From Chaetoceros tenuissimus (taxonomy: Eukaryota; Bacillariophyta; Thalassiosirophyceae; Chaetocerotales; Chaetocerotaceae), in the NCBI GenBank assembly GCA_021927905.1, contig BLLK01000038.1, positions 2,356,001-2,420,000 of the forward strand: 64,000 nt of DNA, written 5' to 3'. Below, piece after piece: positions 1-11,335 of this stretch; position 1 is the first letter of the stretch, and each line of letters begins with the position of its first letter. A program made the position numbers and the translations under genes. The notes beneath the pieces are model-generated. The model worked only from the letters and a program-made list of their open reading frames with translations, had not been told where the DNA came from and made no database searches.

Positions 1-45
1 ACTTTTCCTATCAATGTCTCATGTCAATAATAATATTCTGTACAG

Positions 46-1597
46 CCTGCAGCAGCTGCTTTCCGCAGTTCTTCATCAAAAGCTTTTGCTTCTTCGACTT
101 CCAGTAACTTCAACAGCAGCAACAGCAATAAGAATACTCAATTCGCATCTTTGGCAGCAGCAACCCTCGGAATCTCTTCCATGGCTGCACTTACACTCTG
201 CGACAACGCGGAACAAAAACCAAAAACTTCTGCTTTCGCAACTTCACCAGAACACTTGATCAACAAGGCATCATCTGACCTGACAGCAGAAGAAGAACGT
301 CTCGAAGCAGCAGCGACCAAAGCCAAGAAACACGGGGGAGGACTCAAACTCTTTTCAGGAAATGGAAACATGGGACTCAGTCTCGAAATAGCCAAAATTC
401 TAGGCATCAATCTTGGAAAAGCGACTGTGGGTCAATTTGCAGATGGAGAAGTCAATGTACAGATTCATGAAAATGTTAGAGGAAAAGATGTTTACATTAT
501 TCAGCCTACTTGTCCTCCTGTCAATAATAACTTGATGGAGCTTTTGTTGATGGTTTCTACTTTGAATAGAGCTAGTGCGAGGAGAATTACCGTTGTCATT
601 CCTTATTATGGTTATGCGAGACAGGATCGAAAGATGCAGGTGAGTACGATGGATTAAGTGAGGAGTAAGAGGAGCTTCAGATGTGAGCTTTAGCGAGCCG
701 CGAACGAAGCGTAGCGTAGTGAGCGCTGTAGCGAGCGTAAGCGAGCGTTGTCTTAATGCGAACGGAGCGTAGCGAAGTGAGCGCTGTATTAATACACAGT
801 ACTATACTACAGTGTCTTTCGGAGTGAGCTTCGAGTGTGTTCTTTCGTGAGACATACAGCACTACACGACACTGTCTTTTATTCACTTTACAATGCTCAA
901 TTCACTCACACACACACCATCACTCAAACAATCATAGGCTCGTGTACCAATTTCTGCAGCAGATGTTGCACGTCTTCTTGAAGCTATGGGAATTGACCGT
1001 GTCATTGCAGTCGATTTGCACTGTGGACAAATCCAAGGTTTCTTTGGACCACGTGTTCCAGTAGATAACCTTGATGGAGGAATTGTTGGAATTGATCACT
1101 TTGGATCTAAGGATCTTCATAACCCAGTCATTGTTTCACCTGATGCGGGTGGAGTATACCGTGCGAAAAAGTTCAAGGAGGGATTGAGTCATAAATATGA
1201 AATGAATGATATTGGACTTGCTATGATTATCAAACAGCGTGCTAGAGCTGGAACCGTTGATAAGATGGATCTTGTCGGAGATGTTGAGGATTGTGATTGT
1301 ATCCTTGTAGATGATATGATTGATACTGCTGGAACCATCTGTAAGGCAGCTGCTGTATTGAAGGAGAAGGGAGCTAGAAGAGTTTTCGCTTTTGCTTCCC
1401 ATGGTCTTTTGAGTGGTCCTGGTAATGAAAGAATTGCAAAGTCTGCTATGGAGGAGTGTGTCATTCTTAATACTATCCCATCAAGTCCTCAAAGAGAGGC
1501 AAACGAAAAGCTTGTAGTATTGAGTGTTGCACCACTTCTTGCTCAAACGATTTTCAACATTCATGCAAAGAAGAGTATCTCTGCTCTCTTCAAGTAA
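46..1597 (+). CDS. Ribose-phosphate pyrophosphokinase (PRPP synthetase), 5' partial
   Basis: Makes phosphoribosyl pyrophosphate from ribose-5-phosphate and ATP, the entry to nucleotide, His and Trp synthesis. Two exons: up to 639, then 938-1597. The intron at 640-937 (GTGAGT...ATAG) joins RQDRKMQ to [14 protein letters not shown], as class I enzymes require. Visible motifs are [18 protein letters not shown], the [13 protein letters not shown] metal/ATP region and the ribose-5-phosphate loop [14 protein letters not shown]; the C-terminus looks complete. The 5' end is unclear: the frame stays open back to about 46, after a plausible acceptor (TGTACAG, 40-45), giving a Ser/Ala/Asn-rich leader like an organelle presequence. 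The first exon is then probably outside the window. An ATG at 181 would give a shorter form. Confidence 0.93.
700..788 (+). repeat. Duplicated 31-bp GC-richer motif inside the PRPP synthetase intron
   Basis: Two copies of a 31-base unit, 700-730 and 758-788, match at 29 of 31 positions by eye. The unit is built from GCGAAC, AGCGTAGCG and GTGAGCGCTGTA words and stands out from the AT-rich surroundings. The bases between the copies carry related GCGAGCG words. Both copies lie within the 298-bp intron. Confidence 0.8.
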
Positions 1598-1768
1598 ATA
1601 TTATTCCATGCTAAGTATCTACAAAGAAACACATTTGAATCATTTGAATAAAGTAACAATGCATTTTACTTATGAATACATTGAGAAAGTGATTGGGGGA
1701 CTACAAGTATGCAAGTAGATATTCGATATAAAATGCTATAAGAGAAAGTGTTCAATTACTCAAAGAAT

Positions 1769-3790
1769 CTAAATCTTGCGCCTCTTCTTCTTAGACTTTT
1801 TCGTTTTCTTCTCGCGAGGTTCCTTTTTCCTTTTGTTGCTCTTGTTGGAGGTAGTTGATTGAACTGGAACGGCTTCATCTTTATCACTGTCTTCATCTTC
1901 TACATCTTGATCCGATTGTGAGTGTTCCGTAGTCTCTTTACCATCATTATGACTTCTTCTTTCTTCCAATTCTTGTGCATGCTGACTTGCAAACGCAGCT
2001 CTCACTTGGCTTTCGAATTCATTACCGGCGAAATCTTTTGCCTTTTTCCTCGCATCTTTACTTTGAAGGATAATAACACTGGTATCATATTGACTCTCTT
2101 TGAATCTGGTAGGTCTCATATGTTGCGCACCTTCAACATATCCATGCTGTCTCGCTCCCAATACAATATGTCTACTCATGAATCTACTTCTCAACATGGC
2201 ATTGAAACTAGTCCATGCAAACTGTTGTACAAGATTCTCTCGACTTTTACTGGAACACGAAGGAACTACAACTACAAACGTCAATGGACACTCTTTCCCT
2301 TTGGAACTCATGGCATCGGCAAACATCAAATGTTCCTCCATTTTTTCAATCATTTTCGTCATGAGTCCAGGTGAAAATGGCGGATTCGCTTCATGCACAC
2401 CACCTTTTCGAAAGTAATTGTATGGAATGGAAAAGAAATCCCCACATGATCCAAAATGCACATCTAAATCTTGATGAAATATCGAAAAGTATTGCGAATT
2501 GTACACATTGAGTGGTGATGCAAAGCACTCCATAATGTTTTCGTAACCTTGTTGTGCGATAGAGTCAAATACTTGCGAATGGATTGCACCTTGCATTCCT
2601 CCTCCTCGCAAATCCAACAATTGTTGTGCACCCGCCAATGAAGCATATCGAATCAGCATACAAAATACCAAATGATGAAAGATATGTGTCGCTGGTGAAT
2701 ATTGCTTCGGGTTGGTACCTATAGTAAGTGCAGGTGGTACATGTAATGGTCTGGTGGATTTGGTAGTATCATGCACATGATGAAACATGATTCTCAATTT
2801 TTCATAATGATCTGCATTGATTTTGACTACGAATGGCTTTGGCTTCTTTCCATCACCCTTTGCTTTTCTTGAATACACTAGTGAATACGTTTTGTTGTCT
2901 TTCTCGCTGTCATTTGACTTTTGAGTATCAACGCTACTATTGTTTGCAACCTCCAACACAATACGACTCGATGTAGTCGAATGAGACTTGTTACCAAAGT
3001 AATGATCGGAATGCACTTCTCCCAAATGCTGAGAAAGATTTTGCAAATGTCTACCAGCTTTACAAGCCATATCACACAATTCACGTACAATCTCTTGTGG
3101 ACTCATTCTCTCGTCCTTCTCATCATCATTATCAAATCCAGCCTTGATTTCCTGTTCCAATCTGTCTGAAGCATCATCTTCTACATCTGCCATGGTAGGT
3201 ATAACACAATCAAAATCAATCTGAACACGTAATCCCGACGAACTCAAATGTCGTTCCAAATTCGACTGCAAATCTTTTCTCTTTCTCTTCAATCGTTTGA
3301 TTTTCTTGTCTTGTTTTTTTTGATGAGATTCAACATTGGCCTGTTCTTGAATCAACATTCGTTTGGTCCGTTCTTCCATTTTAGAATCTAGTAGCCATCG
3401 TTCAAAAGATGGCATTCGTAAATGTTTTGCTTTGGATAGTAGATATTTCGAAAGGTCTGCTATATGTTTATGACGTGCCAGTTCGACTTGTATATTTGGT
3501 AATGAAAAATTATCAGCTGTATGACTTTTTGAGGAGGAGGAGGGTCCTTTCCATAACTTTGTGGTTGCTATAACACTAGAAGAAGCTTGAGACTCTTTCT
3601 TTGTAGTTTCAGTTGTACTCGTAGTTTCCAAAGATTGATCCATTAATGCGAGACAGTCATCGAGTTCATTATTTGTTGATGCAAAAGGATCCAATTCATC
3701 TTGGATACCGGATATGTTACAGAGAGAAGATATCGAAATCTTTTCATTTGATTTCTTTATATTTTTCTTTGATTTTTTAGTTTTTGGCAT
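1769..3790 (-). CDS. PCIF1/CAPAM-like cap-adjacent adenosine N6-methyltransferase
   Basis: 673 aa, single exon, stop TAG. The C-terminal half matches the PCIF1 family, which methylates N6 of 2'-O-methyladenosine next to the mRNA cap. The sequence shows ECFASPLNVYNSQYFSIF, then HFGSCGDFF, then HEANPPFSP at residues about 467-474. NPPF (469-472) is the catalytic signature of this amino-methyltransferase family. A cap-binding-like helical region (about 100-260, Lys/Arg-rich) precedes it. Both ends are low-complexity and strongly basic, probably nuclear localisation signals; I see no WW domain. The start is the first ATG, and only 296 bp separate it from divergent RPL27a. The catalytic motif makes the family call strong; substrate is inferred. 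Confidence 0.85.
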   Translation of the reverse strand: MPKTKKSKKNIKKSNEKISISSLCNISGIQDELDPFASTNNELDDCLALMDQSLETTSTTETTKKESQASSSVIATTKLWKGPSSSSKSHTADNFSLPNIQVELARHKHIADLSKYLLSKAKHLRMPSFERWLLDSKMEERTKRMLIQEQANVESHQKKQDKKIKRLKRKRKDLQSNLERHLSSSGLRVQIDFDCVIPTMADVEDDASDRLEQEIKAGFDNDDEKDERMSPQEIVRELCDMACKAGRHLQNLSQHLGEVHSDHYFGNKSHSTTSSRIVLEVANNSSVDTQKSNDSEKDNKTYSLVYSRKAKGDGKKPKPFVVKINADHYEKLRIMFHHVHDTTKSTRPLHVPPALTIGTNPKQYSPATHIFHHLVFCMLIRYASLAGAQQLLDLRGGGMQGAIHSQVFDSIAQQGYENIMECFASPLNVYNSQYFSIFHQDLDVHFGSCGDFFSIPYNYFRKGGVHEANPPFSPGLMTKMIEKMEEHLMFADAMSSKGKECPLTFVVVVPSCSSKSRENLVQQFAWTSFNAMLRSRFMSRHIVLGARQHGYVEGAQHMRPTRFKESQYDTSVIILQSKDARKKAKDFAGNEFESQVRAAFASQHAQELEERRSHNDGKETTEHSQSDQDVEDEDSDKDEAVPVQSTTSNKSNKRKKEPREKKTKKSKKKRRKI

Positions 3791-4086
3791 TTTAATAACA
3801 ATAAGCTTGAGTTAAAGGCGATTACTTCAATGGAATATATAGAAGATACATTCAAAATGTTATTTGAAGAGTAAAGAAAGATCGCAGCTATCTTTTCTGT
3901 TTTCATTTCAGTGGCTCTGAAGCGATCTCAAGTTTTATTCAGTCCCATCTTTTATTTTTGGCGCGAAACAAATCTCTAGGCCATTTCCTTTACCATCTAC
4001 TCCTTTACTAAAAAAAAACAAAAACGAAAAAGCTGCACCCCTAATTCACTACTCTCACTTTTCAAGTCAAACAAGCTACACTCAAG
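3791..4086. promoter_or_regulatory. Shared divergent promoter region of the PCIF1-like gene and RPL27a
   Basis: A 296-bp spacer between two start codons on opposite strands, so it must hold both promoters. It contains an A-rich tract around 4010-4030 just before the RPL27a start. I could not assign a specific TATA or factor site. Confidence 0.5.
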
Positions 4087-4527
4087 ATGCCTACCCGCCT
4101 TCACAAGAACAGAAAAAAGAGAGGACACGTATCCGCAGGTCACGGACGTATCGGAAAGCACCGTAAGCATCCCGGTGGACGCGGTAATGCGGGAGGACAG
4201 CACCATCACCGTACCTTGATGGACAAGTACCATCCAGGTTACTTCGGAAAGGTTGGTATGCGTCACTTCCATCTCCTCAAGAACAGAACCTTTTGCCCAG
4301 CAATCAACATTGACAAACTCTTCAATGTCGCAGGAGAGGGAGTTTACGAGGCTGCAAAGAATGGAGCTGGAAAGGCACCAGTGATCGACCTTGTTTCCAA
4401 GGGATACTTCAAGCTTCTTGGTAATGGACAGATCTCCGTTCCAGTTATTGTAAAGGCAAAGTTTGTTTCCAAGCTTGCTGAGCAAAAGATCAAGGCTGCT
4501 GGAGGAGCTGTTGTTCTTACTGCTTAA
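4087..4527 (+). CDS. RPL27A: 60S ribosomal protein L27a (uL15)
   Basis: 146 aa, uninterrupted, the usual length for the eukaryotic family. The N-terminus [20 protein letters not shown], the Gly/His-rich [13 protein letters not shown] loop and [16 protein letters not shown] are diagnostic of the uL15 protein of the large cytosolic subunit. Lys/Arg-rich with no targeting peptide. It starts at the first ATG after an A-rich leader and is divergent from the PCIF1-like gene. No anomaly seen. Confidence 0.97.
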   Translation: MPTRLHKNRKKRGHVSAGHGRIGKHRKHPGGRGNAGGQHHHRTLMDKYHPGYFGKVGMRHFHLLKNRTFCPAINIDKLFNVAGEGVYEAAKNGAGKAPVIDLVSKGYFKLLGNGQISVPVIVKAKFVSKLAEQKIKAAGGAVVLTA

Positions 4528-5341
4528 TTACAGTAGTCATAAGGAAATAAAGAAATTCAGAAAGATGTGTGCGTCATCTTTTCTTTTTGAACCAGTGTCT
4601 CATCTCGAAAGAGTTGATGATGCGAATCGCACCCATGCAGTGTCTAGTTTCACTGTTGTATCTTTCTATTCGTGGAAACACGGATTGGAAGATATGATTG
4701 AGTGTATCTATAGATTGGCCTGGGAGCTTTATGTATGTAGTTTGCTTGTACTGAGGAATGTAGTAGAGATGTTGAGATCAAAGATGGATTGTCATCTTGA
4801 GTTCAACATTTACTTTTACATTCCGACTCGTTTCATGTTTGTTTTGCCTTTGATATAATCAACCTACCTTTGTAGTATTGAATGCAGCATAATTTGTATC
4901 GGTGGTTGGCTAGATACTCGACACATGCTTCTTCGGAAAGAACTTATTGAGTAGAGACATGGCATATCCCACCAATTAATGAAGAGTACATGTCGACAAG
5001 TACGTAAGATTAAATGGAGTGATTGTTATGAAATGAAGTCTAGTAGGTATTGTGATGTTGAGTTTAACATTTACTTTTACATTCTATTGATTATTACGTT
5101 CGACTTTGTCTCTCAACCTCCTCTATCTAAAAATGTTACCGAGTTGCAACAGACTAGACTCATGTAGATGGAAAAAGCAAGAGCATGCTGCATCTGTTAC
5201 TTACAATGTAGTGTAGAATACTGAATGATTATGAAAAAAAATTGTTTACATTTAAGGACGCAAGTATTTCTGATACATTGTCTTTTTATTCTCTTTTCCT
5301 ACCTTTCTTCTTCTTCAAAAATTATCAACTCTCTTTTGTTT
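4528..5341. other. Intergenic region with a short imperfect direct repeat
   Basis: No convincing gene. It separates the 3' ends of RPL27a and the HSF gene. A roughly 34-base motif appears at 4791-4824 and again, imperfectly, at 5052-5084 (core TTAACATTTACTTTTACATTC or TTCAACATTTACTTTTAC). The short ORFs here are low-complexity and look random. Confidence 0.5.
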
Positions 5342-6810
5342 TCAAAAATTATCAAGAGCTTTGAACGCGTCATTGATGACTCTACGATGCAACTCTCTTT
5401 GGTTTGCAAAGTTCGTTCCATTCATTGTATTGAATTGCTTCAAGAGCTCGTCATTGCTATAGTTGCTGCTTGTTTGCTGCATTATGTTCTCATGCTGATT
5501 GGTCATGCTAATCATGGTGTCATTGCCAAACAATGCTGAAGGCATTGACTGAGTACTACTACTTGGCACATTGGAATCGTCCATTACTCGAGGACCACCC
5601 ATCAAAGATTCAGTTTGAAGTTCCTGAATCATTTCCTCTCTTGTGAGGTTATTCAATCGAATTCGATTGATTTGACGTTGATATTGAGCGCGTGCGAGAA
5701 GATCTGAAATGTCTTCCTCCCCTTGTCTTGGATTGGGAGTAATATGCTTCTCGGACATGCCGATGCTGCTGCCATGGTTTCCATTCAAAGAAGAAGTTGG
5801 TCTCGAGATAACATGCAACGAAACATTTCCATGATCTTCGATGCGTTCATTCTTGAAGCCAGTGTTGAACATTGTATTGTTGTTGAGTGTTGGCATAGGC
5901 ATCATAGTAGCATTTACATTGCAAGATGTTGAGAACGAATTCATCATCATAAACATGTTGTTAGCTGCAGGAAAGGCACATGTCGATGCCATTGCAGGCA
6001 TGGTAGGCTGCTGCTGCTGCTGTTGCACTTTCTGATTGTTTTGACTGCTGGTTGCAATACGTTGCTTCTTGCTGCTAGGGTGGGAATCACTTTCCTTTTG
6101 TCTCTGCTCACGCTTCCGATGCTTTTGTGTTGATTTGCAAATCTCTACAGAAGTACCAGAGCAAGTCATTAGTGCAGCGGCGCTGTAATCTCCCATCCTA
6201 AAACAAGGATGAACATAAGATACAGAGTTAGGCGCTTTTCTCTTTTCAGCTTTACTTCTTCTAGACTTGATGAAGCCCCATCTGTATAGCTTTCGCTGGA
6301 AGGACTCATACTTGGCAAACTTGAAGAACACAGGCAATACTTGCTTAGTGAATTCATCAATGTTGTGTACGATGAAGTGATGTTCGTTGTGTTCCGTATC
6401 AATGTTCCAGTTGACGATATTTGTATATTTGCCACATTCCAGAACGTACATGAGCTATATAAGTCAACTGATGATGTTAGTAAGGTTCTTCTTAGCTCCT
6501 GACTATTGCAGAACATCTTATTGAACAAAAGATGCAAACTTACCCTGACTGGAAAGATAATGGAGCGTTCTTTAGAAGATCTTTCATTCTTGGTACGTCC
6601 AGTAAGGAAAGTAATCATTGTATCATATGGGTCTTCATCACTACTACTACTGATAACATCATGCTTGTTCTCTTGCTGTTTCTCAACAAAGGTGTTCTCT
6701 TCAGCATGTTGTTCCTGCTGATACTCGTCCATCGAATCATTACGAGAATTCTCACTGCTGGCAACTGCCGCTTCTTGGTTCATTTGTAGATCTTTAGATT
6801 CCTTCTTCAT
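5342..6810 (-). CDS. Heat shock factor (HSF)-type transcription factor
   Basis: Two exons: 6810-6544 and 6454-5342, with an 89-bp intron (GTAAGT...ATAG); 459 aa. The splice joins SIIFPVR to LMYVLEC and completes an HSF DNA-binding domain (about residues 82-175) with the helix/wing signature VLPVFFKFAKYESFQRKLYRWGF. A basic patch and a poly-Gln stretch (CAG-type repeat at about 6010-6030) follow. The rest is Asn/Met/Ser-rich and disordered, with a late HSF-like block LLARAQYQRQINRIRLNN and an ELQ-rich C-terminus. The N-terminal 80 residues are acidic and Glu/Gln-rich. HSFs are a greatly expanded family in diatoms; target genes cannot be inferred. The protein is probably nuclear. Confidence 0.92.
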
Positions 6811-8320
6811 TGTTTATATTTTCCTGGAAAAAGTATGTTGACAAGCGTTGTTATCACTTTTTATGAAGATGTAGGCTTGAACAAACAATAGTGATACTTT
6901 GAAAGAGGGAAGGAGGAAGGAGAGCCTTCCCATTATTGTGTTCTCGCTTGCTATTGTGGTCAAGAAGGCTTCTCATGAAATTGAAGAATCTTTACTTATG
7001 ATAAGTACCATACGTAGACAATATTTTCTCAGACGTTTTGACTCGTTCCGGGGAAGGCCTAAACAGCACGTATTCATACTTTCATTTTTGCTTCCCGCTT
7101 TCTGCATCTCTCTGACGAATTATTTGGTTGGAAGAACTCGAACCCTTTTGATCGAAGTAGAATAAAAATTGAAGAGTTGACACTAACTGATGAGCAGCTT
7201 TCGCTGGTTGAAAACTGATTCATCACTTTTAAGAAGATATGAATATGGAACCGTTTGTCATACTTTAAGGAGGAGCCTTCAAACCTTTCCATTTTACATT
7301 TTGGATTAGGAAAAGGCTTCTCTCTCTTGAAGCTCCCCCTGTTGTGCACTCGAGAAAAGGGCTTCTCTCTCTTCTTCAGGACGAAGAAGCAGATGGTTTC
7401 ATACCATATAAAATACGTACACATTATTAGATTCAGACTTATTGACTCTCGACTGAAGTCCTAGACAGCCCTACATCTGCTTTCTGCTTTTCGCTTCCCG
7501 CTTGTTTTCCCTTCCGATTGCTATAAATCAGCTGTTGGAAGAGCGAACCAAAGATCTTGGAATAAAATACATCATCATGTTGAATATCGAAGTAGAATTC
7601 AAATTAAAGAATTGCGCTTTCTGACAAGTTGCTATGCTGGTAAAAATGTATTCATCGCTTTTAAGAAGATATGTATGCGGAACCGTTTGTGATACTGGTT
7701 ATGCCTCTATCATCACCACAAGGAAAAGGAATGAAGGCCTGCATACTTGTTGAACTTGAACATCTTCAAAGAAAGTATTATTTCATACAATATTCAGTAT
7801 TGCTTGTACTTTGCATAAAGACAGGAGTCTGTATTTTGTATCCAGTTTCTTAATTTCCCTAATTGCGTTAGCTATAGAAGAGGTTGAAGCAGTATTCTTG
7901 AATCTATCGAAATTCATGTTGAGAATATCCAGACTCTTTTCATTTGTAGGTTTTCAACCCTCTCAAATTTTTTAGAAACATGGCAACGCTATCGCTTGAT
8001 GGGAGGGTTACTCCTATGTAACATTATCTGTTGAGTATTCATATTTTCTTTTCACATGATCTTGGACTGATAGATCAACCGATCAGATCGAACTGAGGAA
8101 TCAGAATTTGATCAATACTATACGGCCCTGAATAGAATCAAGATACATGGCATAATAAAGGCATTCCAGCATCGGACTCCAAGTTGCACCATTGCGCAGA
8201 ATCAAGCAATATGAAACTTTCATTATTTTATAATCAACAAACACACTCATTTAAAACTTCCCATATAAAATATCATCTCTTGGGACTCGACTCTGGAATG
8301 ACAACCAGTAAGCCACAAAC
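6811..8320. repeat. Gene-poor 1.5 kb with a diverged ~200-bp direct repeat
   Basis: No supported gene. Two related stretches, about 7091-7264 and 7494-7696, share an ordered series of words: CTTCCCGCTT, GTTGGAAGA, ATCGAAGTAGAAT, then a strong block with CTTTTAAGAAGATATG followed by GGAACCGTTTGT. Between them a smaller unit, AAAAGGCTTCTCTCTCTT, occurs twice near 7311 and 7356. This looks like an old duplication or a decayed mobile element. I saw no coding remnant or terminal repeat that names it. Confidence 0.5.
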
Positions 8321-9667
8321 TTAAGTCAAGCATAGACCACAGCTCTTGCTACATGCGGCAACCAATGCTCCTCCATCAAAATCTTCCTTACAATACTTAC
8401 TAATACGTTTACTCGCTTTCTTTGCATTTTTGGTCAGCCATGCACAGGTTTGAGTTGTCATCGAACCACCCAATAAAGTGAAGGAATAGGAGTCGTCATT
8501 AGTAGCACAAGTCTTTTGGCACAGTACCTGCACATTTCCACGTTGACAATGTTTAGCTTGTCTTTTTCTTGCTTTCTTTTTATTTTTTGGTGAGAGCCAT
8601 GCACACGTAACAGATTTATCATTCCATACCAAAAATGTATCGCTGTTGTCATCGGTACATGGGATGTAATCACCGTCAACATTGCATGCGGCATCGAATT
8701 GCTGGGAGTAATATTCATTTGACACAGCTGAGCAGCATTGTTCTGTTGGTTGGAAAATCCCATCGAAAGTAGACACAGCCCCGCAATTCGCACATCCAGC
8801 GTATGTGTTGCATTCGTTGTTAGGGACAATTACTTTTGTGAGGCTGTTCCCCTTACTTGCAAGTTGGAAACAAGATTGATCCTTGGTACAGCTCTTCGAT
8901 CCGATTTCAATTGCTTTAGTATTTTTGACAGGCTCTTCAAGACTATTCGCATATGCAAATAATTGGCAGCTATAAAGAGAAGAGCAACTTCCATCTCCAA
9001 TTCGAAGATACTGTAATGATGTGCTAAACAGTGCTACATAGGAACATGAATCACGATTCAAGCAACTGCCTTTGCCAATGGAAATATTTAGGATTGCTGA
9101 GCTCCAATATGCAATACTTGTACACGCATTGTCGCTCCCTACCGAATTGCAAGATCCTTCGCCAATGGATATTACTGACTTCGCTTTCGAATTGCTGGCA
9201 ATTCCATTGCATGTGGAATTTCCCTGACATGCATTTCTAGCAATGTCTACAGTAGTCCCAGCCAAACTATTAGTTGCAATACCATAACATGCGGCCATTC
9301 CATGACAAGATCCAGTGCAAAGCTTATAGGAAACAAGAGGATCTGTAGACCAATTTGCACATATATATGCCCGTGTCTCAGGACTATCCACCTCAGCTGG
9401 CAGATCTCCACCACAACAGTCATGACTCGCGCAATAATCAGTAAGGCTTTCTCCATCTTCAGCTGAGTAATTATCTGGTCCAGAAGTAACATTATGCTGC
9501 AATGGGGTTTCATTGAATGTAAAAGTTTTACAATCAGTATTCAGCTCTCTTTCAACATCAATAATATGCAAAGCAGCAGCTTCTGTAGTGTCAACTGTCT
9601 TTGACGAGCCAACGAGAGCGCTGAAGAAGAAGCAGACGAAGAAAGTTGCGATCTTGACGAGCTTCAT
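8321..9667 (-). CDS. Secreted cysteine-rich repeat protein
   Basis: 448 aa with a clear signal peptide (residues 1-22, VKIATFFVCFFFSALVG). Residues about 115-270 hold a ladder of about 25-30-residue repeats with the consensus I-G-x-G-S-C-x4-5-C-x3-A, for example ISIGEGSC, ISIGKGSC and LRIGDGSC. This is the kind of short periodicity expected for a solenoid stabilised by Cys pairs. The C-terminus holds two copies of a motif C-A-W-L-x-K-x-K-K-A-x-K-R-x-x-K-x-C followed by C-x-K-T/S-C, at about 350-395 and 410-447. That Cys-rich tail module recurs in diatom secreted proteins in my recollection. N-glycosylation sequons are present. Function unknown; I expect a surface or extracellular location. 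The start codon is the only one that gives the signal peptide. Confidence 0.85.
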   Translation of the reverse strand: MKLVKIATFFVCFFFSALVGSSKTVDTTEAAALHIIDVERELNTDCKTFTFNETPLQHNVTSGPDNYSAEDGESLTDYCASHDCCGGDLPAEVDSPETRAYICANWSTDPLVSYKLCTGSCHGMAACYGIATNSLAGTTVDIARNACQGNSTCNGIASNSKAKSVISIGEGSCNSVGSDNACTSIAYWSSAILNISIGKGSCLNRDSCSYVALFSTSLQYLRIGDGSCSSLYSCQLFAYANSLEEPVKNTKAIEIGSKSCTKDQSCFQLASKGNSLTKVIVPNNECNTYAGCANCGAVSTFDGIFQPTEQCCSAVSNEYYSQQFDAACNVDGDYIPCTDDNSDTFLVWNDKSVTCAWLSPKNKKKARKRQAKHCQRGNVQVLCQKTCATNDDSYSFTLLGGSMTTQTCAWLTKNAKKASKRISKYCKEDFDGGALVAACSKSCGLCLT

Positions 9668-10858
9668 GCCTGTAAAAGAAGTTTGAATGTTAGAAATGAA
9701 TAGAATGCACCAGCAACAAGAACAGGAACTTTTGCAAGAAGTAAAAATATGTCACGCAAATCACCCTTACATCATTTCTTTTGAAAGCATCATAGCAATG
9801 AAAAATTTACCTTTCATTTGTTAGTTTTTACTCATAGGTTACTTGTAAAGAATTAAGATCAAAAAATGTGAAGAATAGAGTAATATATTTGCCGACACTC
9901 CTCATAAATAATGAAAGGGCCCGAGAATCCATGTTCCTCTTTGAGCATTACTTATTGGCAATCCATCACAAAACAATGCATGAAGGGATTTGATCTACTA
10001 TGACTCCTCCTTTGACCGGTCATACAAAAACGCGAAGCCTAATAATAAGTACATGATACATACATTTTTTCCTGCATTTCTACATTTCCTGCATTACAAA
10101 AGGTTCAAAAGTTCTTGTAGACCTTCACCATTTACTTATAGCGAAACAAATGACTTTACAATTCGACGGGACATCACATTTTGCATCTAAACCTAAAGTG
10201 ACTGGTACAACTTGAACTTGGAACCTACAATTCACTTTCAAAACTGAAGTATCTTTGTTGCAAATCCACATTGACTGCAACAATATTCCTCTCCCATTCG
10301 TATAACGTATCCATCATATCTGCCTCCACCAATATTCTACCAGGTAAGGATGTGGGATCGCAATGACATTATTGCATCATTGCTTGAATGTATCGATCTT
10401 GCTTCTACTACAAGAATGAAAATATTTGCGTAATTTTCCTGTTGTAATACCTTTCTTCCTTTTTGTGTTGTGTCAAGATAGCACACTTGATGAAATAAAG
10501 AACAGTTTGAACTTTGACTCGTCATTTTTTCAACTTTTACTTCTCCATTGGAACTAAAGTCTAGCAATCAGTCCTTTCATTTGTTTGCCCGTGTGTACTA
10601 AAGTTGAATATAAAAATCATGGCAATTATTAATTTGCGAGCTCGTTGTCTATTTCCAGCGACATTATAAAGTGAGCTCTGCGTAGCTCGTTATGAACTAA
10701 CTTCGTAGCAGCAATTAGTCTAAATGAAAATGTATAACATAGACATAAAATACAAATAGAGAGCATAGAGCTATCTATCTCACAAGGTGAAGGCAATCGT
10801 CACCATTCATTCACTTTCATTTATTCACCATTGCATCATCTTTCAACGCCTTCTTCGT
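9668..10858. other. Intergenic region, no gene recognised
   Basis: AT-rich, with only short ORFs lacking recognisable sequence. It contains the promoter of the secreted Cys-rich protein at its left edge. Confidence 0.4.
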
Positions 10859-11080
10859 TCAAATTTTGAGAAGTTCAGAACTCAATTGACTAAATTGCTC
10901 TAACATATCTCTAGATACGACTAAATCATATGAATCTAAACATATCATCTCTACCAACGTCACATATTCCTCATGAGATGTGAAAAAAAGTCTGAATTGG
11001 CACGGAAGAAACTCATCTAATTGTTGACCTAGTGCAGCCATCGTTGTTGCTGTTGGTATAGAATATAAGTCAAGAGGCAT
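10859..11080 (-). CDS. Small hypothetical protein, 73 aa
   Basis: An ATG-to-TGA frame divergent from the coiled-coil gene at 11336. The peptide has ordinary globular composition: an LGQQLDEFLPCQFRLFF segment, then an acidic helix-like tail ending ELLKI. No family recognised. It could be the last exon of a longer gene, but I found no convincing upstream exon, and a chance frame is possible. Confidence 0.3.
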   Translation of the reverse strand: MPLDLYSIPTATTMAALGQQLDEFLPCQFRLFFTSHEEYVTLVEMICLDSYDLVVSRDMLEQFSQLSSELLKI

Positions 11081-11335
11081 AAGAGGAAGAACGAGTTGAG
11101 TGAGAAAGGTTCTGATTCGTGCTGTGTAGAAGTGGAATAAGAATTAAAGAGAGAATTGATTGAGCTGATAAGAAGAACGAGATTCATTTTGATTCATAAT
11201 ATCACTTTTTTTATTGAAAGAATCTCTCGTTCATTAACTATTGAAAGGAAATAAAAGAGAAGAAGAAGCAGCAATAAGAGAACAAATTCTATTCAGTCAG
11301 TCATTTCCTATAAATAAAAAGTAACGAGTGAATCA

